Part shown: piece after piece, positions 36,099-44,821 of the stretch
Position numbering within the stretch: the stretch's first letter is position 1
How the letters are laid out: each line of letters starts with the position of its first letter
DNA from: Collinsella aerofaciens
Lineage (GTDB): Bacteria > Actinomycetota > Coriobacteriia > Coriobacteriales > Coriobacteriaceae
Assembly (NCBI RefSeq): GCF_015555045.1
Contig: NZ_JADNJQ010000004.1
Coordinates: 1 to 64,000, forward strand
Length of the DNA: 64,000 bases
Reading direction: 5' to 3'
Notes under the pieces: model-generated
The model's database searches: none
What the model was told of the DNA's origin: nothing
Seen by the model: the letters and a program-made list of their open reading frames with translations, nothing else
Made by a program: the position numbers and the translations under genes

Positions 36099-37499
36099 CT
36101 ACTCAATATAGTTGGGATTCTTCTTGATGATCACGCGTGCAGCGATGAACGAGACAACGATGGCGATGACGGCGACAACGCACGCCAGTACGAAGTTGCC
36201 CATGGATCCATCGGGAGCGATAAAGATCAGCGCAGAAAGAAGACCGGGGCATGCTCCCGCAACATACTCCTTCAGGACGAAGATGCCTGCAGGGAGTCCC
36301 GCGCAGAGGGCGCCGATTGCTGTGCCGACAAGCAGGCGGGGACGCTCGATGAGGCAGCCGTAAAATGCGGGCTCAGTTACGCCACAGAGTGCGGTGACGG
36401 CAACCGTGGTGACCATACCTCTCTTCTCCTTGTTGCCTTTCATTGCAGTTGCCAAGGCGAGACTCGTGCCGCCAATGCAGAGGTTTGAGATGAAGCCAAA
36501 GATGATGGGCGCCCAGCCGAGCTGCGCCAAGCTCGTAACTTCGATCGCGATGTAGGCCTTATCAAGACCGAGCATGACAAAATAGGGGTTAAGGGCTGCA
36601 AGGATTGGAGTAGCGATAAATGCCACGTTATCCATGAGCCACGTGGCGGCATCACTCAGCGCGTAGCCCATCATGCTGCCGGCGGGGCCGAGGATAATCA
36701 GCTCAACAGGCACGACGATGAACATGGTGAGCAGCGGCTTCAAGAACAGTTTGGTAATGTCGGGGATGATTTTCTGAAGACCGCGATCAACAAAGTACAT
36801 GAACACAACGCCCAGTACGATTGGCACCACCGTGCTCGAGTAGTCATTCGTCGGGATGGGGATGCCAAGAAAGTCGAGACCCTCAGCACCGCTAATAGAC
36901 GAGCTAATCATGATTGCGCCCAGCAGTGCGCCCATGATAGGCTGCATCTTCATGACGGCGGCGAGCTGATAGCCGAGGTAAACGGGCAGGAAGCTAAATG
37001 AGGCGCTGAAGATCGCCAGCAGAACCTGGGCGGTTCCGCTATCGGTGCTCAATCCACAATAATTGACCAGGAGATTCTTGATCGAAAGAATGAGTCCGCC
37101 AACGATGAGCGCCGGGACGATGGGCATGAATACCTGTGCAGAGACGTTCCCGAATTTCTCAATCAAGCCCATGGCGGTGTTACCGCTTTTAATGCCTTCT
37201 GCAAGGTCTTTGGCGGTTTGGGCATCGTCGGCAACCGTGCCACCGCCGACTTCGATTCCCGCGAAGTCGAGGAAGTCGTTGTAGGCCTCGGTGACGTTGG
37301 GGCCGATGATTACCTGAAGCTGGCCACCGCTGACTACTGCCCCGAGCGCCTGGTCAGCCGATTTGGCGAGCTGGAGATCGATGATCGAGGTGTCTCGTGC
37401 GTCGATGCGAAGGCGCGTCGCACAATGAGTTACCGATGTAATGTTCTCTTTGCCGCCAACAGCCTTTAGGACTGTTTCGGACATTGCCTGATATTTCAT
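36099..37499 (-). CDS. PTS beta-glucoside transporter, EIIBC without EIIA
   Basis: Membrane component that imports and phosphorylates a beta-glucoside. Residues 1-80 are the EIIB domain with the phosphocysteine in VTHCATRLRID; the rest is an EIIC domain of about ten helices with the GITEPA-like GVTEPAFYG motif. BglP-type proteins often carry a C-terminal EIIA, but this 466-aa chain stops at KKNPNYIE, so EIIA must come from elsewhere; the free protein at 54327-54890 is a candidate. AGGAGAAAG lies before the ATG. It is the second gene of the operon, 9 bp after bglA. Confidence 0.9.
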   Translation of the reverse strand: MKYQAMSETVLKAVGGKENITSVTHCATRLRIDARDTSIIDLQLAKSADQALGAVVSGGQLQVIIGPNVTEAYNDFLDFAGIEVGGGTVADDAQTAKDLAEGIKSGNTAMGLIEKFGNVSAQVFMPIVPALIVGGLILSIKNLLVNYCGLSTDSGTAQVLLAIFSASFSFLPVYLGYQLAAVMKMQPIMGALLGAIMISSSISGAEGLDFLGIPIPTNDYSSTVVPIVLGVVFMYFVDRGLQKIIPDITKLFLKPLLTMFIVVPVELIILGPAGSMMGYALSDAATWLMDNVAFIATPILAALNPYFVMLGLDKAYIAIEVTSLAQLGWAPIIFGFISNLCIGGTSLALATAMKGNKEKRGMVTTVAVTALCGVTEPAFYGCLIERPRLLVGTAIGALCAGLPAGIFVLKEYVAGACPGLLSALIFIAPDGSMGNFVLACVVAVIAIVVSFIAARVIIKKNPNYIE

Positions 37500-37508
37500 C
37501 TCTTTCTC

Positions 37509-38927
37509 CTAACCTTCCTGCTCCTGATACTTCGAGATAAGGTCTCGGTACCAATACCAGCTCTTTTTGGGGGTGCGCTCCAGATTGTTCTCGAAGTCGA
37601 TATGGACAAGTCCGTATCGTTTTTCGTAGCCGTTGATCCAGCTATACAGATCCATCGTCGACCAGAGGTAGTAGCCCTCAACGCGCGCGCCGTCGCGCTT
37701 AGCCCTCATCATGTGCTCGATGAACTGGCCCAGAAGCTCGATGCGGTCATCATCGTGGATTATTCCGTCTGCGTCTGGTTGCTCATAGGCGCCATGTCCG
37801 TTTTCCGTAATAAAGATGCGGGGCGCGTCATAGCGCTCGTGGACATCCATGATGGTTGAATACATGCAACTTGGGAGTATTTCGCGGCCCCATTTATTGC
37901 GGGGAACATTGCTGTCGCGGGCGCTTTCAAACAAGGGCGCAATGCATTTTCCTTCGACCTTTTTGCTCGAACCGCCCTTATTGTTCGCCGAAACGGCAAG
38001 CTCTCCACCGTGCCAGTCGGTTACATACTCTCGGCAATACACGTTGAGTCCAATAAAATCGACTTTACCGTCTCTGAATTCTTCTACGTCATTTGGGGAT
38101 CGATAGAGCGAGACGCCAAGTTTTTCAAGGATTTCGTCCATTTCTGGCGGCAGTTGACCCTGAAGTGCTGGTGCCAGAATCATGCGATTGGCGAAAAAGT
38201 CTGCGTATCGAAATACGTCATCGGGGTGCTCGGTTGCCGGGTCGAGTTCGACAACGCCGCCATCGTGGACGGCGCCGATGATGCCGTCGTAGCCCATTTG
38301 ACGATATGCTCGGACTGCGAGTGCGCTTGCGCGCATCAGGTTGTACTGAAACTGCATGTACGACTGAACGTCGAGCGATCGATTGGGGGGATAGTTGCCC
38401 AACATGTTTACGCAGTAGCTGTAGAAATGCGGCTCGTTAACGGTAGCCCAGATTTTGACGCGGTCTCCAAAGCGCTCAAAGCAAATCTTGGCGTATTTGC
38501 AGAACCACTCTGCCATATCGTTGTTCAGCCATCCGCCTTTGCAAGCAAGCGTGAATGGCAGATCGTAATGGAACAGCGTAACGTTGGGCTCTATGCCATT
38601 TTCGAGGCAGCAATCAATGACCCGATTATAAAAATCGATACCCTTTTCATTCACTTCACCGATACCCGTGGGGATGATTCGACTCCATGAAAGAGAGAAG
38701 CGATAGGTGTTTTGTCCGCCTTCTTTCATCATGCGGATATCTTCTTCATAGCGATGGTAGAAGTCGCAAGATACATCACCGTCAACATGGTTGATGTTCT
38801 TATTGCTTGTGTGGTTAAAGAAATCCCACTCGCCAAGGCCTTTGCCGTCTTCGTTCCAGGCACCCTCGCACTGATAAGACGCCGTGGCGGAACCCCAGAG
38901 AAACGGGATGTTGTTCACGTTGCCCAT
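37509..38927 (-). CDS. bglA: 6-phospho-beta-glucosidase, GH1
   Basis: Cleaves phosphorylated beta-glucosides delivered by the PTS in the cytosol. The acid/base motif is ATVNEPHFYS, the nucleophile lies in FITENGHGA, and the N-terminal FLWGSATASYQCEGAWN signature is clear. Start chosen at 38927 because GGAAAGGGG lies just before it (in-frame ATGs at 38942 and 38945 overlap that site). The 472 aa are typical of GH1. First gene of the operon, divergent from the RpiR regulator. Confidence 0.93.
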   Translation of the reverse strand: MGNVNNIPFLWGSATASYQCEGAWNEDGKGLGEWDFFNHTSNKNINHVDGDVSCDFYHRYEEDIRMMKEGGQNTYRFSLSWSRIIPTGIGEVNEKGIDFYNRVIDCCLENGIEPNVTLFHYDLPFTLACKGGWLNNDMAEWFCKYAKICFERFGDRVKIWATVNEPHFYSYCVNMLGNYPPNRSLDVQSYMQFQYNLMRASALAVRAYRQMGYDGIIGAVHDGGVVELDPATEHPDDVFRYADFFANRMILAPALQGQLPPEMDEILEKLGVSLYRSPNDVEEFRDGKVDFIGLNVYCREYVTDWHGGELAVSANNKGGSSKKVEGKCIAPLFESARDSNVPRNKWGREILPSCMYSTIMDVHERYDAPRIFITENGHGAYEQPDADGIIHDDDRIELLGQFIEHMMRAKRDGARVEGYYLWSTMDLYSWINGYEKRYGLVHIDFENNLERTPKKSWYWYRDLISKYQEQEG

Positions 38928-39078
38928 GAATCCCCTTTCCATCATTCAACACGGTGGATACGTGTGGCGGAATTACGATTAAGATGACGTCAACTGATTT
39001 GAATCATAGGAGAACGACCAAAGCTGTTTGATTCAATAAATGAACTATGATTTCGAGGAGAGCGGAAAGAGGGATCAC
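38928..39078. promoter_or_regulatory. Divergent promoter region, bgl operon / RpiR regulator
   Basis: About 110-150 bp separate the two starts and must hold both promoters and any operator. A short AT-rich stretch lies near 38980-39035, with TTTGATTCAATAAAT next to TTTGAATCATAGG, i.e. the half-site TTTGAWTCA occurs twice (about 38999-39007 and 39029-39037); this could be the regulator's target. Confidence 0.5.
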
Positions 39079-39915
39079 GTGAATATCAATGACTTCGATG
39101 TGCTCAATCGCATTAGCTCCATCATCAACAGCGAGTTTGGGTCAAACGATGCCGCCATCGCTCGATATCTCATCGCTCACATTAGGCGTTCGAGCGAAAT
39201 CAATGTTGCCACAATAACCCGCGATGCATTCGTGACCCGTTCCGCTGTTCGTCGTTTCTGCAATCGATTGGGCTACCAGTCTCTTAGCGATTTGAAAGAA
39301 TCATTTACTCAATCAGTCTTTCCAAGCGACTTAAGCCATCGAGAGGAGGAATTTGGCTACGAGGAGTACAGGGCAGAGCTCGACGTTCGCATGATCGAGA
39401 TGTTCGCTGAGGTTGAAAGCGGCGTGTCCGATATCGCTATTAAGCACCTTGCCGACGAAATTGATGGCCATAAAAACGTTGAAATCTGGTGCACCAATAA
39501 TGTGAGCGCCAATCTCGTACGATTTCAGCAGGAAATGTTTTATGCGGGCAAGATAGTTCGCATAGTTGCTGGGGCTAACGTCGCGGAATTGAAAAACATG
39601 GGAGACGCTTCGCAGTCATTGATAATTCTCGTATCGGTCTCCGGGCTATTTGCGTCCCAGGCGCGTGAGTATCTTGATTGCCGTTCGGGCAGGAAGATTC
39701 TAATTACTGCGTTTAGCAACGATGACAAATCGAGGTCTTTTGACCGTGTATATCGTCTTGGTAATGCGGGAAACGGAATTGACCGACTCGGCGTTTATTC
39801 GAAATACGCCATGACCTATTTCTTCGACTTGCTATCGTCGTGTTACTTGAGTCGCTACCCCTGCACCAAGGGGGAGCCGCTCTATGGGTCTACTTTGGTC
39901 TGGCCCGAGCAGTAG
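39079..39915 (+). CDS. MurR/RpiR-family transcriptional regulator
   Basis: Sugar-phosphate-responsive regulator of 278 aa. The N-terminal HTH_6 domain (LNRISSIINSEF, TITRDAFVTRSAVRRFCNRLGYQ) is followed by a SIS domain (about 130-250) with SLIILVSVSGLFASQ. A GTG at 39079 is preceded by AAAGAGGG at the right distance; an ATG at 39040 would add 13 residues but has no ribosome binding site. Divergent position next to bglA and PTS genes suggests it controls them. Confidence 0.85.
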   Translation: MNINDFDVLNRISSIINSEFGSNDAAIARYLIAHIRRSSEINVATITRDAFVTRSAVRRFCNRLGYQSLSDLKESFTQSVFPSDLSHREEEFGYEEYRAELDVRMIEMFAEVESGVSDIAIKHLADEIDGHKNVEIWCTNNVSANLVRFQQEMFYAGKIVRIVAGANVAELKNMGDASQSLIILVSVSGLFASQAREYLDCRSGRKILITAFSNDDKSRSFDRVYRLGNAGNGIDRLGVYSKYAMTYFFDLLSSCYLSRYPCTKGEPLYGSTLVWPEQ

Positions 39916-39928
39916 CGGCTCTATAGTT

Positions 39929-40006
39929 CTCCCGTCTGGAGAATGAGCGTGGATAATCTCCGCTTTGGGCTTAGAGCCGCGCTAAAAGCGGGAGATTATC
40001 CACGCT
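39929..40006. repeat. Direct repeat right of bgl, continuing into a large palindrome
   Basis: 39929-39957 matches 35878-35906. It also forms one arm of an inverted repeat: AGCGTGGATAATCTCCGCTTT pairs with AAAGCGGGAGATTATCCACGCT about 20 bp further on. The arms contain TTATCCACG, one base from a DnaA box, which I take as coincidence. Between 40007 and 40220 nothing further is recognised. Confidence 0.6.
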
Positions 40007-40222
40007 TGAACGTGCCGTGGAAGCACGATCGTGACCTATGTAATAGTGCAAGAGGGTCGGTATCGAAGGTCGATGCTGCAGATGTACTCCACCGTGACAA
40101 AGTGTTCCCTCGTGAAATGTCACAAGCGTAGCCAAATCCACCGTCCTTCATATCCAAACTCAACAAAACCGCAGGTCACAGCTATATAGATACGCCCGGC
40201 ACCGTGTATCTAGAGGTTTTCG

Positions 40223-40252
40223 TTGACAGCTCCCAAGGTTGCATCGTATTAT
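40223..40252 (+). promoter_or_regulatory. Strong promoter of the tRNA-tuf operon
   Basis: TTGACA (40223-40228) and TATTAT (40247-40252), 18-bp spacing, about 60 bp before tRNA-Tyr. Confidence 0.8.
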
Positions 40253-40314
40253 CTTTTTCGTTCGCGGGGGCGGCGGTCCAAAAGACCAAAGGACCTGCGG
40301 ATACTTGAACGATT

Positions 40315-40396
40315 GGGAGTTTGCCCGAGTGGTTAATGGGGACGGGCTGTAAACCCGTTGGCTCTGCCTACATAGGTTCGAATCCTATAGCTCCCA
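40315..40396 (+). tRNA. tRNA-Tyr(GUA)
   Basis: Acceptor GGGAGTT/AGCTCCC, anticodon loop CTGTAAA (anticodon GTA), a long variable arm as expected for class II tRNA, T-loop TTCGAAT. CCA is not encoded (ACCC follows), unlike the other tRNAs here. Confidence 0.93.
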
Positions 40397-40406
40397 CCCG
40401 TCAAGT

Positions 40407-40482
40407 GCCTGTATAGCTCAGTCGGTAGAGCACTTCGTTGGTAACGAAGAGGTCACCAGTTCAAGTCTGGTTGCAGGCTCCA
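40407..40482 (+). tRNA. tRNA-Thr(GGU)
   Basis: Acceptor GCCTGTA/TGCAGGC, anticodon stem CTTCG/CGAAG around TTGGTAA (anticodon GGT), encoded CCA. Complements tRNA-Thr(UGU) at 35.5 kb. Confidence 0.95.
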
Positions 40483-40485
40483 TCC

Positions 40486-40562
40486 GGCGGTGTAGCTCAG
40501 TTGGTTAGAGCACACGGTTCATACCCGTGGCGTCACTGGTTCGAATCCAGTCACCGCTACCA
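40486..40562 (+). tRNA. tRNA-Met(CAU), elongator type
   Basis: Acceptor GGCGGTG/CACCGCT (first pair G-T), anticodon stem CACGG/CCGTG around TTCATAC, encoded CCA. It lacks the three G-C pairs at the base of the anticodon stem that mark the initiator. Ile with a lysidine-modified CAU is not fully excluded. Confidence 0.9.
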
Positions 40563-40658
40563 TAGGTAACACGGTGGCTTCTCAATAGTATGTTGAGAGG
40601 CCACTATGGTATAAAGGCAAAGTCCCGTCCGGGGACGACCTGTTTAGAGGAGGGCTTT

Positions 40659-41849
40659 ATGGCCAAAGAGAAGTTTGAGCGCACTAAGCCGCATGTTAAC
40701 ATCGGCACCATTGGTCACGTCGACCACGGCAAGACCACGCTGACCGCTGCCATCACCAAGGTTCTCTCCGAGACCGAGGGCTGCAAGGCTGACTTCACTG
40801 CGTTCGAGAACATCGACAAGGCTCCCGAGGAGCGCGAGCGCGGCATTACGATCTCCGTCTCCCACGTCGAGTACGAGACTGCTGCCCGTCACTACGCTCA
40901 CGTTGACTGCCCGGGCCACGCTGACTACGTCAAGAACATGATCTCCGGTGCTGCTCAGATGGACGGCGCTATCCTGGTCATCGCCGCTACCGACGGCCCC
41001 ATGGCTCAGACCCGCGAGCACATCCTGCTCGCCCGTCAGGTCGGCGTTCCCTACATCGTCGTCTTCCTGAACAAGTGCGACATGGTCGACGATGACGAGC
41101 TCATCGACCTCGTCGAGATGGAGACCCGTGAGCTCCTCTCCGAGTACGATTTCCCCGGCGACGACATTCCCGTCATCCGTGGTTCCGCTCTGGGCGCTCT
41201 CGAGGGCGACGCCAAGTGGATGGACGCTATCCGCGAGCTCATGAAGGCCGTCGACGAGTACATCCCGACGCCTGCTCGTAACAACGACCTCCCCTTCCTG
41301 ATGGCCGTTGAGGACGTTATGACCATCTCCGGCCGTGGTACCGTTGCTACCGGCCGTGTCGAGCGCGGTGAGCTCAAGCTCAACGAGCCCGTCGAGATCG
41401 TCGGCATCAAGGATACCCAGAACACCGTCGTTACCGGTATCGAGATGTTCCGTAAGTCCATGGACTTCTGCGAGGCTGGCGACAACGTCGGTCTGCTGCT
41501 CCGCGGCATCAAGCGCGAGGACATCGAGCGCGGCCAGGTTCTCTGCAAGCCCGGTTCGGTTACCCCGCACACCAAGTTCACCGGTGAGATCTACGTTCTG
41601 ACCAAGGAGGAGGGCGGCCGTCACACCCCGTTCTTCGATGGTTATCGTCCTCAGTTCTACTTCCGTACCACCGACGTTACCGGTACGGTCAAGCTCCCCG
41701 AGGGCACCGAGATGGCTATGCCTGGTGACCACATCACCATCGAGGGCGACCTCATCCACCCGATCGCCATGGAGGAGGGCCTGCGCTTCGCTATCCGCGA
41801 GGGTGGCCACACCGTCGGTTCGGGCATCGTCTCCACGATCATTGAGTAA
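40659..41849 (+). CDS. tuf: Elongation factor Tu
   Basis: GTPase that brings aminoacyl-tRNA to the ribosome. G1 [10 protein letters not shown]2 region RGITI, G3 DCPGHADY, G4 NKCD, and the domain II/III segments are all intact. The 396 aa are standard. GAGGAGGG fixes the ATG at 40659; the open frame further upstream is not coding. It lies downstream of three tRNAs with no terminator between, so tRNAs and tuf are probably one transcript, as in several other bacteria. Confidence 0.97.
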   Translation: MAKEKFERTKPHVNIGTIGHVDHGKTTLTAAITKVLSETEGCKADFTAFENIDKAPEERERGITISVSHVEYETAARHYAHVDCPGHADYVKNMISGAAQMDGAILVIAATDGPMAQTREHILLARQVGVPYIVVFLNKCDMVDDDELIDLVEMETRELLSEYDFPGDDIPVIRGSALGALEGDAKWMDAIRELMKAVDEYIPTPARNNDLPFLMAVEDVMTISGRGTVATGRVERGELKLNEPVEIVGIKDTQNTVVTGIEMFRKSMDFCEAGDNVGLLLRGIKREDIERGQVLCKPGSVTPHTKFTGEIYVLTKEEGGRHTPFFDGYRPQFYFRTTDVTGTVKLPEGTEMAMPGDHITIEGDLIHPIAMEEGLRFAIREGGHTVGSGIVSTIIE

Positions 41850-41878
41850 ATTAGCTCTTTGATATAGCTGACTTAGAG

Positions 41879-41912
41879 AACCCGGCACTTATATGGGTGC
41901 CGGGTTCTTTTC
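41879..41912 (+). terminator. Terminator of tuf
   Basis: Perfect arms AACCCGGCAC and GTGCCGGGTT followed by CTTTTCT. Confidence 0.9.
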
Positions 41913-42053
41913 TGCAATGGATATTGAGCCGTTGCTGGTGTCGAGAGGATCGACAATGGTCCTGGATGCACCGTCGATTAGATCTCGATGGCTTCATTGA
42001 TGTGTTCCAAATATGAATGGATCCACCGAGAACCAATTGACTCGAGGTTTTCA

Positions 42054-42083
42054 TTGACAGCACTTACGTGGAGCTGATAAAGT
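42054..42083 (+). promoter_or_regulatory. Promoter of rpmG-tRNA-Trp-secE
   Basis: TTGACA at 42054-42059 with a TAAAGT box at 42078-42083. The preceding 140 bp after the tuf terminator show no gene. Confidence 0.6.
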
Positions 42084-42128
42084 AACAACTCGTGCCCGTA
42101 CGGGGCGGAAATGAAAGGTTCAGGATAC

Positions 42129-42278
42129 ATGCGTACTCTAGTTACTCTTGCGTGCACTGAGTGCAAGCGCCGCAACTATACGACCACCAAGAACAAGTCG
42201 ACCATGCCTGATCGTATGGAGATCAAGAAGTATTGCCCCTGGTGCCGTCACCACACGCTGCACAAAGAGACTCGCTAG
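42129..42278 (+). CDS. rpmG: 50S ribosomal protein L33
   Basis: A 49-aa ribosomal protein starting [13 protein letters not shown]. It keeps two CxxC pairs (CTEC and CPWC), the zinc-binding form of L33. GAAAGG lies 14 bases upstream. It is too small for many gene finders but its place before secE and nusG, with tRNA-Trp between, matches the common rpmG-secE-nusG order. Confidence 0.95.
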   Translation: MRTLVTLACTECKRRNYTTTKNKSTMPDRMEIKKYCPWCRHHTLHKETR

Positions 42279-42291
42279 TCTCTAGTCACAT

Positions 42292-42367
42292 ACGCCAGTA
42301 GTTCAATTGGTAGAGCATCGGTCTCCAAAACCGAGTGTTGAGGGTTCGAGTCCTTCCTGGCGTGCCA
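42292..42367 (+). tRNA. tRNA-Trp(CCA)
   Basis: Acceptor ACGCCAG/CTGGCGT, anticodon stem around loop CTCCAAA (anticodon CCA), T-loop TTCGAGT, encoded CCA. Located between rpmG and secE, a known arrangement. Confidence 0.95.
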
Positions 42368-42376
42368 GTCATTATT

Positions 42377-42408
42377 CCGTAAGCTCCCAATTGGGGGCTT
42401 ACGGTTTA
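42377..42408 (+). terminator. Hairpin between tRNA-Trp and secE
   Basis: CCGTAAGCTCCC/GGGGGCTTACGG followed by TTTACT. It may partly terminate the rpmG-tRNA transcript. Confidence 0.65.
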
Positions 42409-42443
42409 CTCATGTATAAGCGCATTGCGCGGAGGTAACCCAA

Positions 42444-42782
42444 ATGGCCAACAAGAAGAACAAGAAGAAGGCTCAGCAGCAGGCGCCTGCCAACAACGCT
42501 GCCGCCAACTCCAAGGTTGAGGCCAAGAAGGCCGTTGCCAAGAAGAACGAGAAGGCTGCGAAGTCCAAGAAGAACGAGAAGCCTGGTTTCTTCGCCCGCA
42601 CCAAGAAGTATTTCGCTTCGGTCAAGTCCGAGATGAAGCGTGTCACGTGGCCCGATAAGAAGGAGCTCGTGAACTACTCGGTCGTCGTTTGCGCTTCTCT
42701 GATCGTCGTCGGCGTCGTCATCGCTCTGCTCGATGCTGGCTTTGGCGAGGCTCTTGCTCTGTTCTCTGGATTGAGGGGCTAA
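42444..42782 (+). CDS. secE: Preprotein translocase subunit SecE
   Basis: A 112-aa subunit of SecYEG. The first 50 residues are Lys/Ala-rich and low-complexity (KKNKKKAQQQ, KKAVAKKNEK); SEMKRVTWPDKKELV is the conserved amphipathic motif, followed by one membrane helix (about 75-100). nusG starts 3 bp after the stop, the normal order. Confidence 0.94.
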   Translation: MANKKNKKKAQQQAPANNAAANSKVEAKKAVAKKNEKAAKSKKNEKPGFFARTKKYFASVKSEMKRVTWPDKKELVNYSVVVCASLIVVGVVIALLDAGFGEALALFSGLRG

Positions 42783-42785
42783 ACC

Positions 42786-43322
42786 ATGTCTAAGCGTTGG
42801 TACGTCGTTCACACTTACTCTGGATACGAGAACCGTGTTAAGTCCGATCTCGAGCATCGAATCGAGACTATGGGCATGCAGGACCGTATCTTTGATATCG
42901 AGATTCCTATGGAGCGTGTCACCGAGATTAAAGAGGGTGGCAAGCGTGAGACCAAGGATTCCAAGATTTTCCCGGGTTATGTCCTTGTCCGCATGGAGAT
43001 GGATGATGATGCTTGGACGTGCGTTCGTAACACGCCTGGCGTCACCGGTTTCCTGGGCGGCAACGGCAAGCCCGCTCCGCTTTCCCGCGACGAGTACAAC
43101 AAGATGACTCGTCGTCCCGGTAAGGTCGATTCGCCCAAGCGCACTTCGGTTGATATTGAGGTCGGCACGTCCGTCCGCGTCACCGATGGCCCGCTTACCG
43201 ACTTTGATGGCAAGGTCTCCGAGGTTAACACCGAGGCTGGCAAGCTCAAGGTCACGCTGATGATCTTTGGCCGCGAGACGCCGGTCGAGCTCGACTTTAA
43301 CCAGGTCGCTGTCATCGCTTAA
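42786..43322 (+). CDS. nusG: Transcription termination/antitermination protein NusG
   Basis: Binds RNA polymerase and couples it to ribosome or Rho. The NGN domain begins [17 protein letters not shown]; the KOW domain includes [19 protein letters not shown]. The 178 aa fit the short NusG form. Directly follows secE. Confidence 0.96.
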   Translation: MSKRWYVVHTYSGYENRVKSDLEHRIETMGMQDRIFDIEIPMERVTEIKEGGKRETKDSKIFPGYVLVRMEMDDDAWTCVRNTPGVTGFLGGNGKPAPLSRDEYNKMTRRPGKVDSPKRTSVDIEVGTSVRVTDGPLTDFDGKVSEVNTEAGKLKVTLMIFGRETPVELDFNQVAVIA

Positions 43323-43442
43323 GTTTTCGTCCGTTCGCGCGAGCGTGCTTCTTCTGTGACTGCTCATCTCAGGAGTGCTTCTAACACGTGCGTGCTTACG
43401 ATATAGCAAGTACTTCACACTCGTGATTCGAAAGGAATGACC

Positions 43443-43871
43443 ATGGCTGAGAAGAAGGTTGCCAACGTCATTAAGCTCCAGATTCCTGCTGGTGCAGCTA
43501 ACCCCGCTCCTCCCGTCGGCCCCGCCCTGGGCGCTGCTGGCGTGAACATCATGCAGTTCTGCCAGGCCTTTAACGCCGAGACGCAGGACAAGAAGGGCGA
43601 CATCATCCCCGTTGAGATCTCTGTCTACGAGGATAAGTCCTTCTCCTTCATCACCAAGACCCCGCCGGCGGCTCACCTCATCAAGAAGGAGCTGAACCTC
43701 AAGTCTGGTTCCGCTAAGCCCCAGGCCGACAAGGTTGGTCAGCTCTCCCAGGAGCAGCTCACCAAGATCGCCGAGATCAAGATGCCGGACCTCAATGCCA
43801 ACGACATTGACGCCGCCAAGAAGATCATCGCCGGTACCGCCCGTTCCATGGGCGTCACCATCGCTGAGTAG
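43443..43871 (+). CDS. rplK: 50S ribosomal protein L11
   Basis: Part of the GTPase-associated centre. [20 protein letters not shown] is the N-terminal signature (Pro-rich), and the C-terminal rRNA-binding domain ends [19 protein letters not shown] supports the ATG at 43443 over one two codons earlier. 142 aa. Confidence 0.97.
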   Translation: MAEKKVANVIKLQIPAGAANPAPPVGPALGAAGVNIMQFCQAFNAETQDKKGDIIPVEISVYEDKSFSFITKTPPAAHLIKKELNLKSGSAKPQADKVGQLSQEQLTKIAEIKMPDLNANDIDAAKKIIAGTARSMGVTIAE

Positions 43872-43988
43872 CGATTTCTTATGGTAACGACGGGTGCTCC
43901 GACCGGGGCGCCCGTTAAATGTGTGCAATAGGGCACACGATACGATGTGGGAGGGCTCACGCCCGTTTAACCACAGGAGGTAATGCAC

Positions 43989-44696
43989 ATGGCTAAGCAT
44001 GGTAAGAGCTATAACGCCGCTGCCGAGAAGATCGACCGCGCCACGCTCTACACCCCCCTTCAGGCTGCCAAGCTCATCAAGGAGCTCGACACCGCCAAGT
44101 TCGACGAGACCGTCGAGGCTCACTTCCGTCTGGGCATCGATACTCGTAAGGCTGACCAGAACATCCGTGGTTCCATCTCCCTGCCCCACGGCACCGGCAA
44201 GACTGTTCGTGTTGCCGTCTTCGCCGAGGGCGAGAAGGCCCGTGAGGCTGAGGCTGCCGGCGCCGACATCATCGGTTCCGACGAGCTCGTCGCCCAGATT
44301 CAGAAGGGCGAGATCAACTTCGACGCCGCTATCGCTACGCCGAACATGATGGCCAAGGTTGGCCGCATCGGTAAGGTCCTTGGTCCCCGTGGCCTCATGC
44401 CGAACCCCAAGCTCGGCACCGTGACCATGGACGTCGCCAAGATGGTCTCCGAGCTCAAGGCTGGCCGCGTTGAGTACCGCGCCGACCGCTACGGCATCTG
44501 CCACGTGCCCCTGGGCAAGAAGTCCTTCTCTGAGCAGCAGCTCGTCGAGAACTACGCTGCCCTGTACACCGAGATTCTGCGCGTCAAGCCCTCTTCTGCT
44601 AAGGGTAAGTACGTCAAGTCCATCTCCGTGTCTTCCACCATGGGCCCTGGCGTCAAGGTCGATCCCGCTGTCCAGCGTGACTTCCTGGCTGAGTAA
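43989..44696 (+). CDS. rplA: 50S ribosomal protein L1
   Basis: L1-stalk protein. The 235 aa show the N-terminal [15 protein letters not shown], the central [15 protein letters not shown] and the C-terminal [12 protein letters not shown] motifs. AGGAGG at 43975-43980 favours the ATG at 43989. The 117-bp gap after rplK includes a hairpin (CGGGTGC/GGGCGCCCG) that could be an L1-type mRNA site. rplJ and rplL, which usually follow, are not here. Confidence 0.97.
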   Translation: MAKHGKSYNAAAEKIDRATLYTPLQAAKLIKELDTAKFDETVEAHFRLGIDTRKADQNIRGSISLPHGTGKTVRVAVFAEGEKAREAEAAGADIIGSDELVAQIQKGEINFDAAIATPNMMAKVGRIGKVLGPRGLMPNPKLGTVTMDVAKMVSELKAGRVEYRADRYGICHVPLGKKSFSEQQLVENYAALYTEILRVKPSSAKGKYVKSISVSSTMGPGVKVDPAVQRDFLAE

Positions 44697-44733
44697 CTGC
44701 TAGTTACTGCCTGAGTACAGCAAGCATTGCTAA

Positions 44734-44772
44734 AGAAACCCGGTTCTGCCTTGTGCAGGACCGGGTTTCTTG
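44734..44772 (+). terminator. Terminator of rplA
   Basis: AGAAACCCGG.../...CCGGGTTTCT hairpin extended by CTGC/GCAG, followed by TTGCT. Confidence 0.85.
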
Positions 44773-44787
44773 CTATCGCGTCAAAAG

Positions 44788-44820
44788 CACCATAAAGGGG
44801 ACAGTGTCCCCTTTATGGTG
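44788..44820. repeat. GGGACA-type intergenic palindrome R3
   Basis: Perfect 15-bp arms CACCATAAAGGGGAC and GTCCCCTTTATGGTG with a 3-bp centre, lying between convergent rplA and the phosphoesterase gene, and ending 2 bp before the latter's stop codon. Confidence 0.75.
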
Positions 44821-44821
44821 G

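Noticed and set aside
39940-40006. Replication-origin signal (TTATCCACG near-DnaA boxes)
   Set aside because: Only two boxes, both arms of one palindrome, with no dnaA/dnaN or AT-rich unwinding region nearby.
39943-40131. 62-aa open frame after the RpiR gene
   Set aside because: It lies across the direct repeat and palindrome and has no family features.
41927-42060. Small gene between tuf and rpmG
   Set aside because: The open frame overlaps the rpmG promoter and shows no similarity I recognise.
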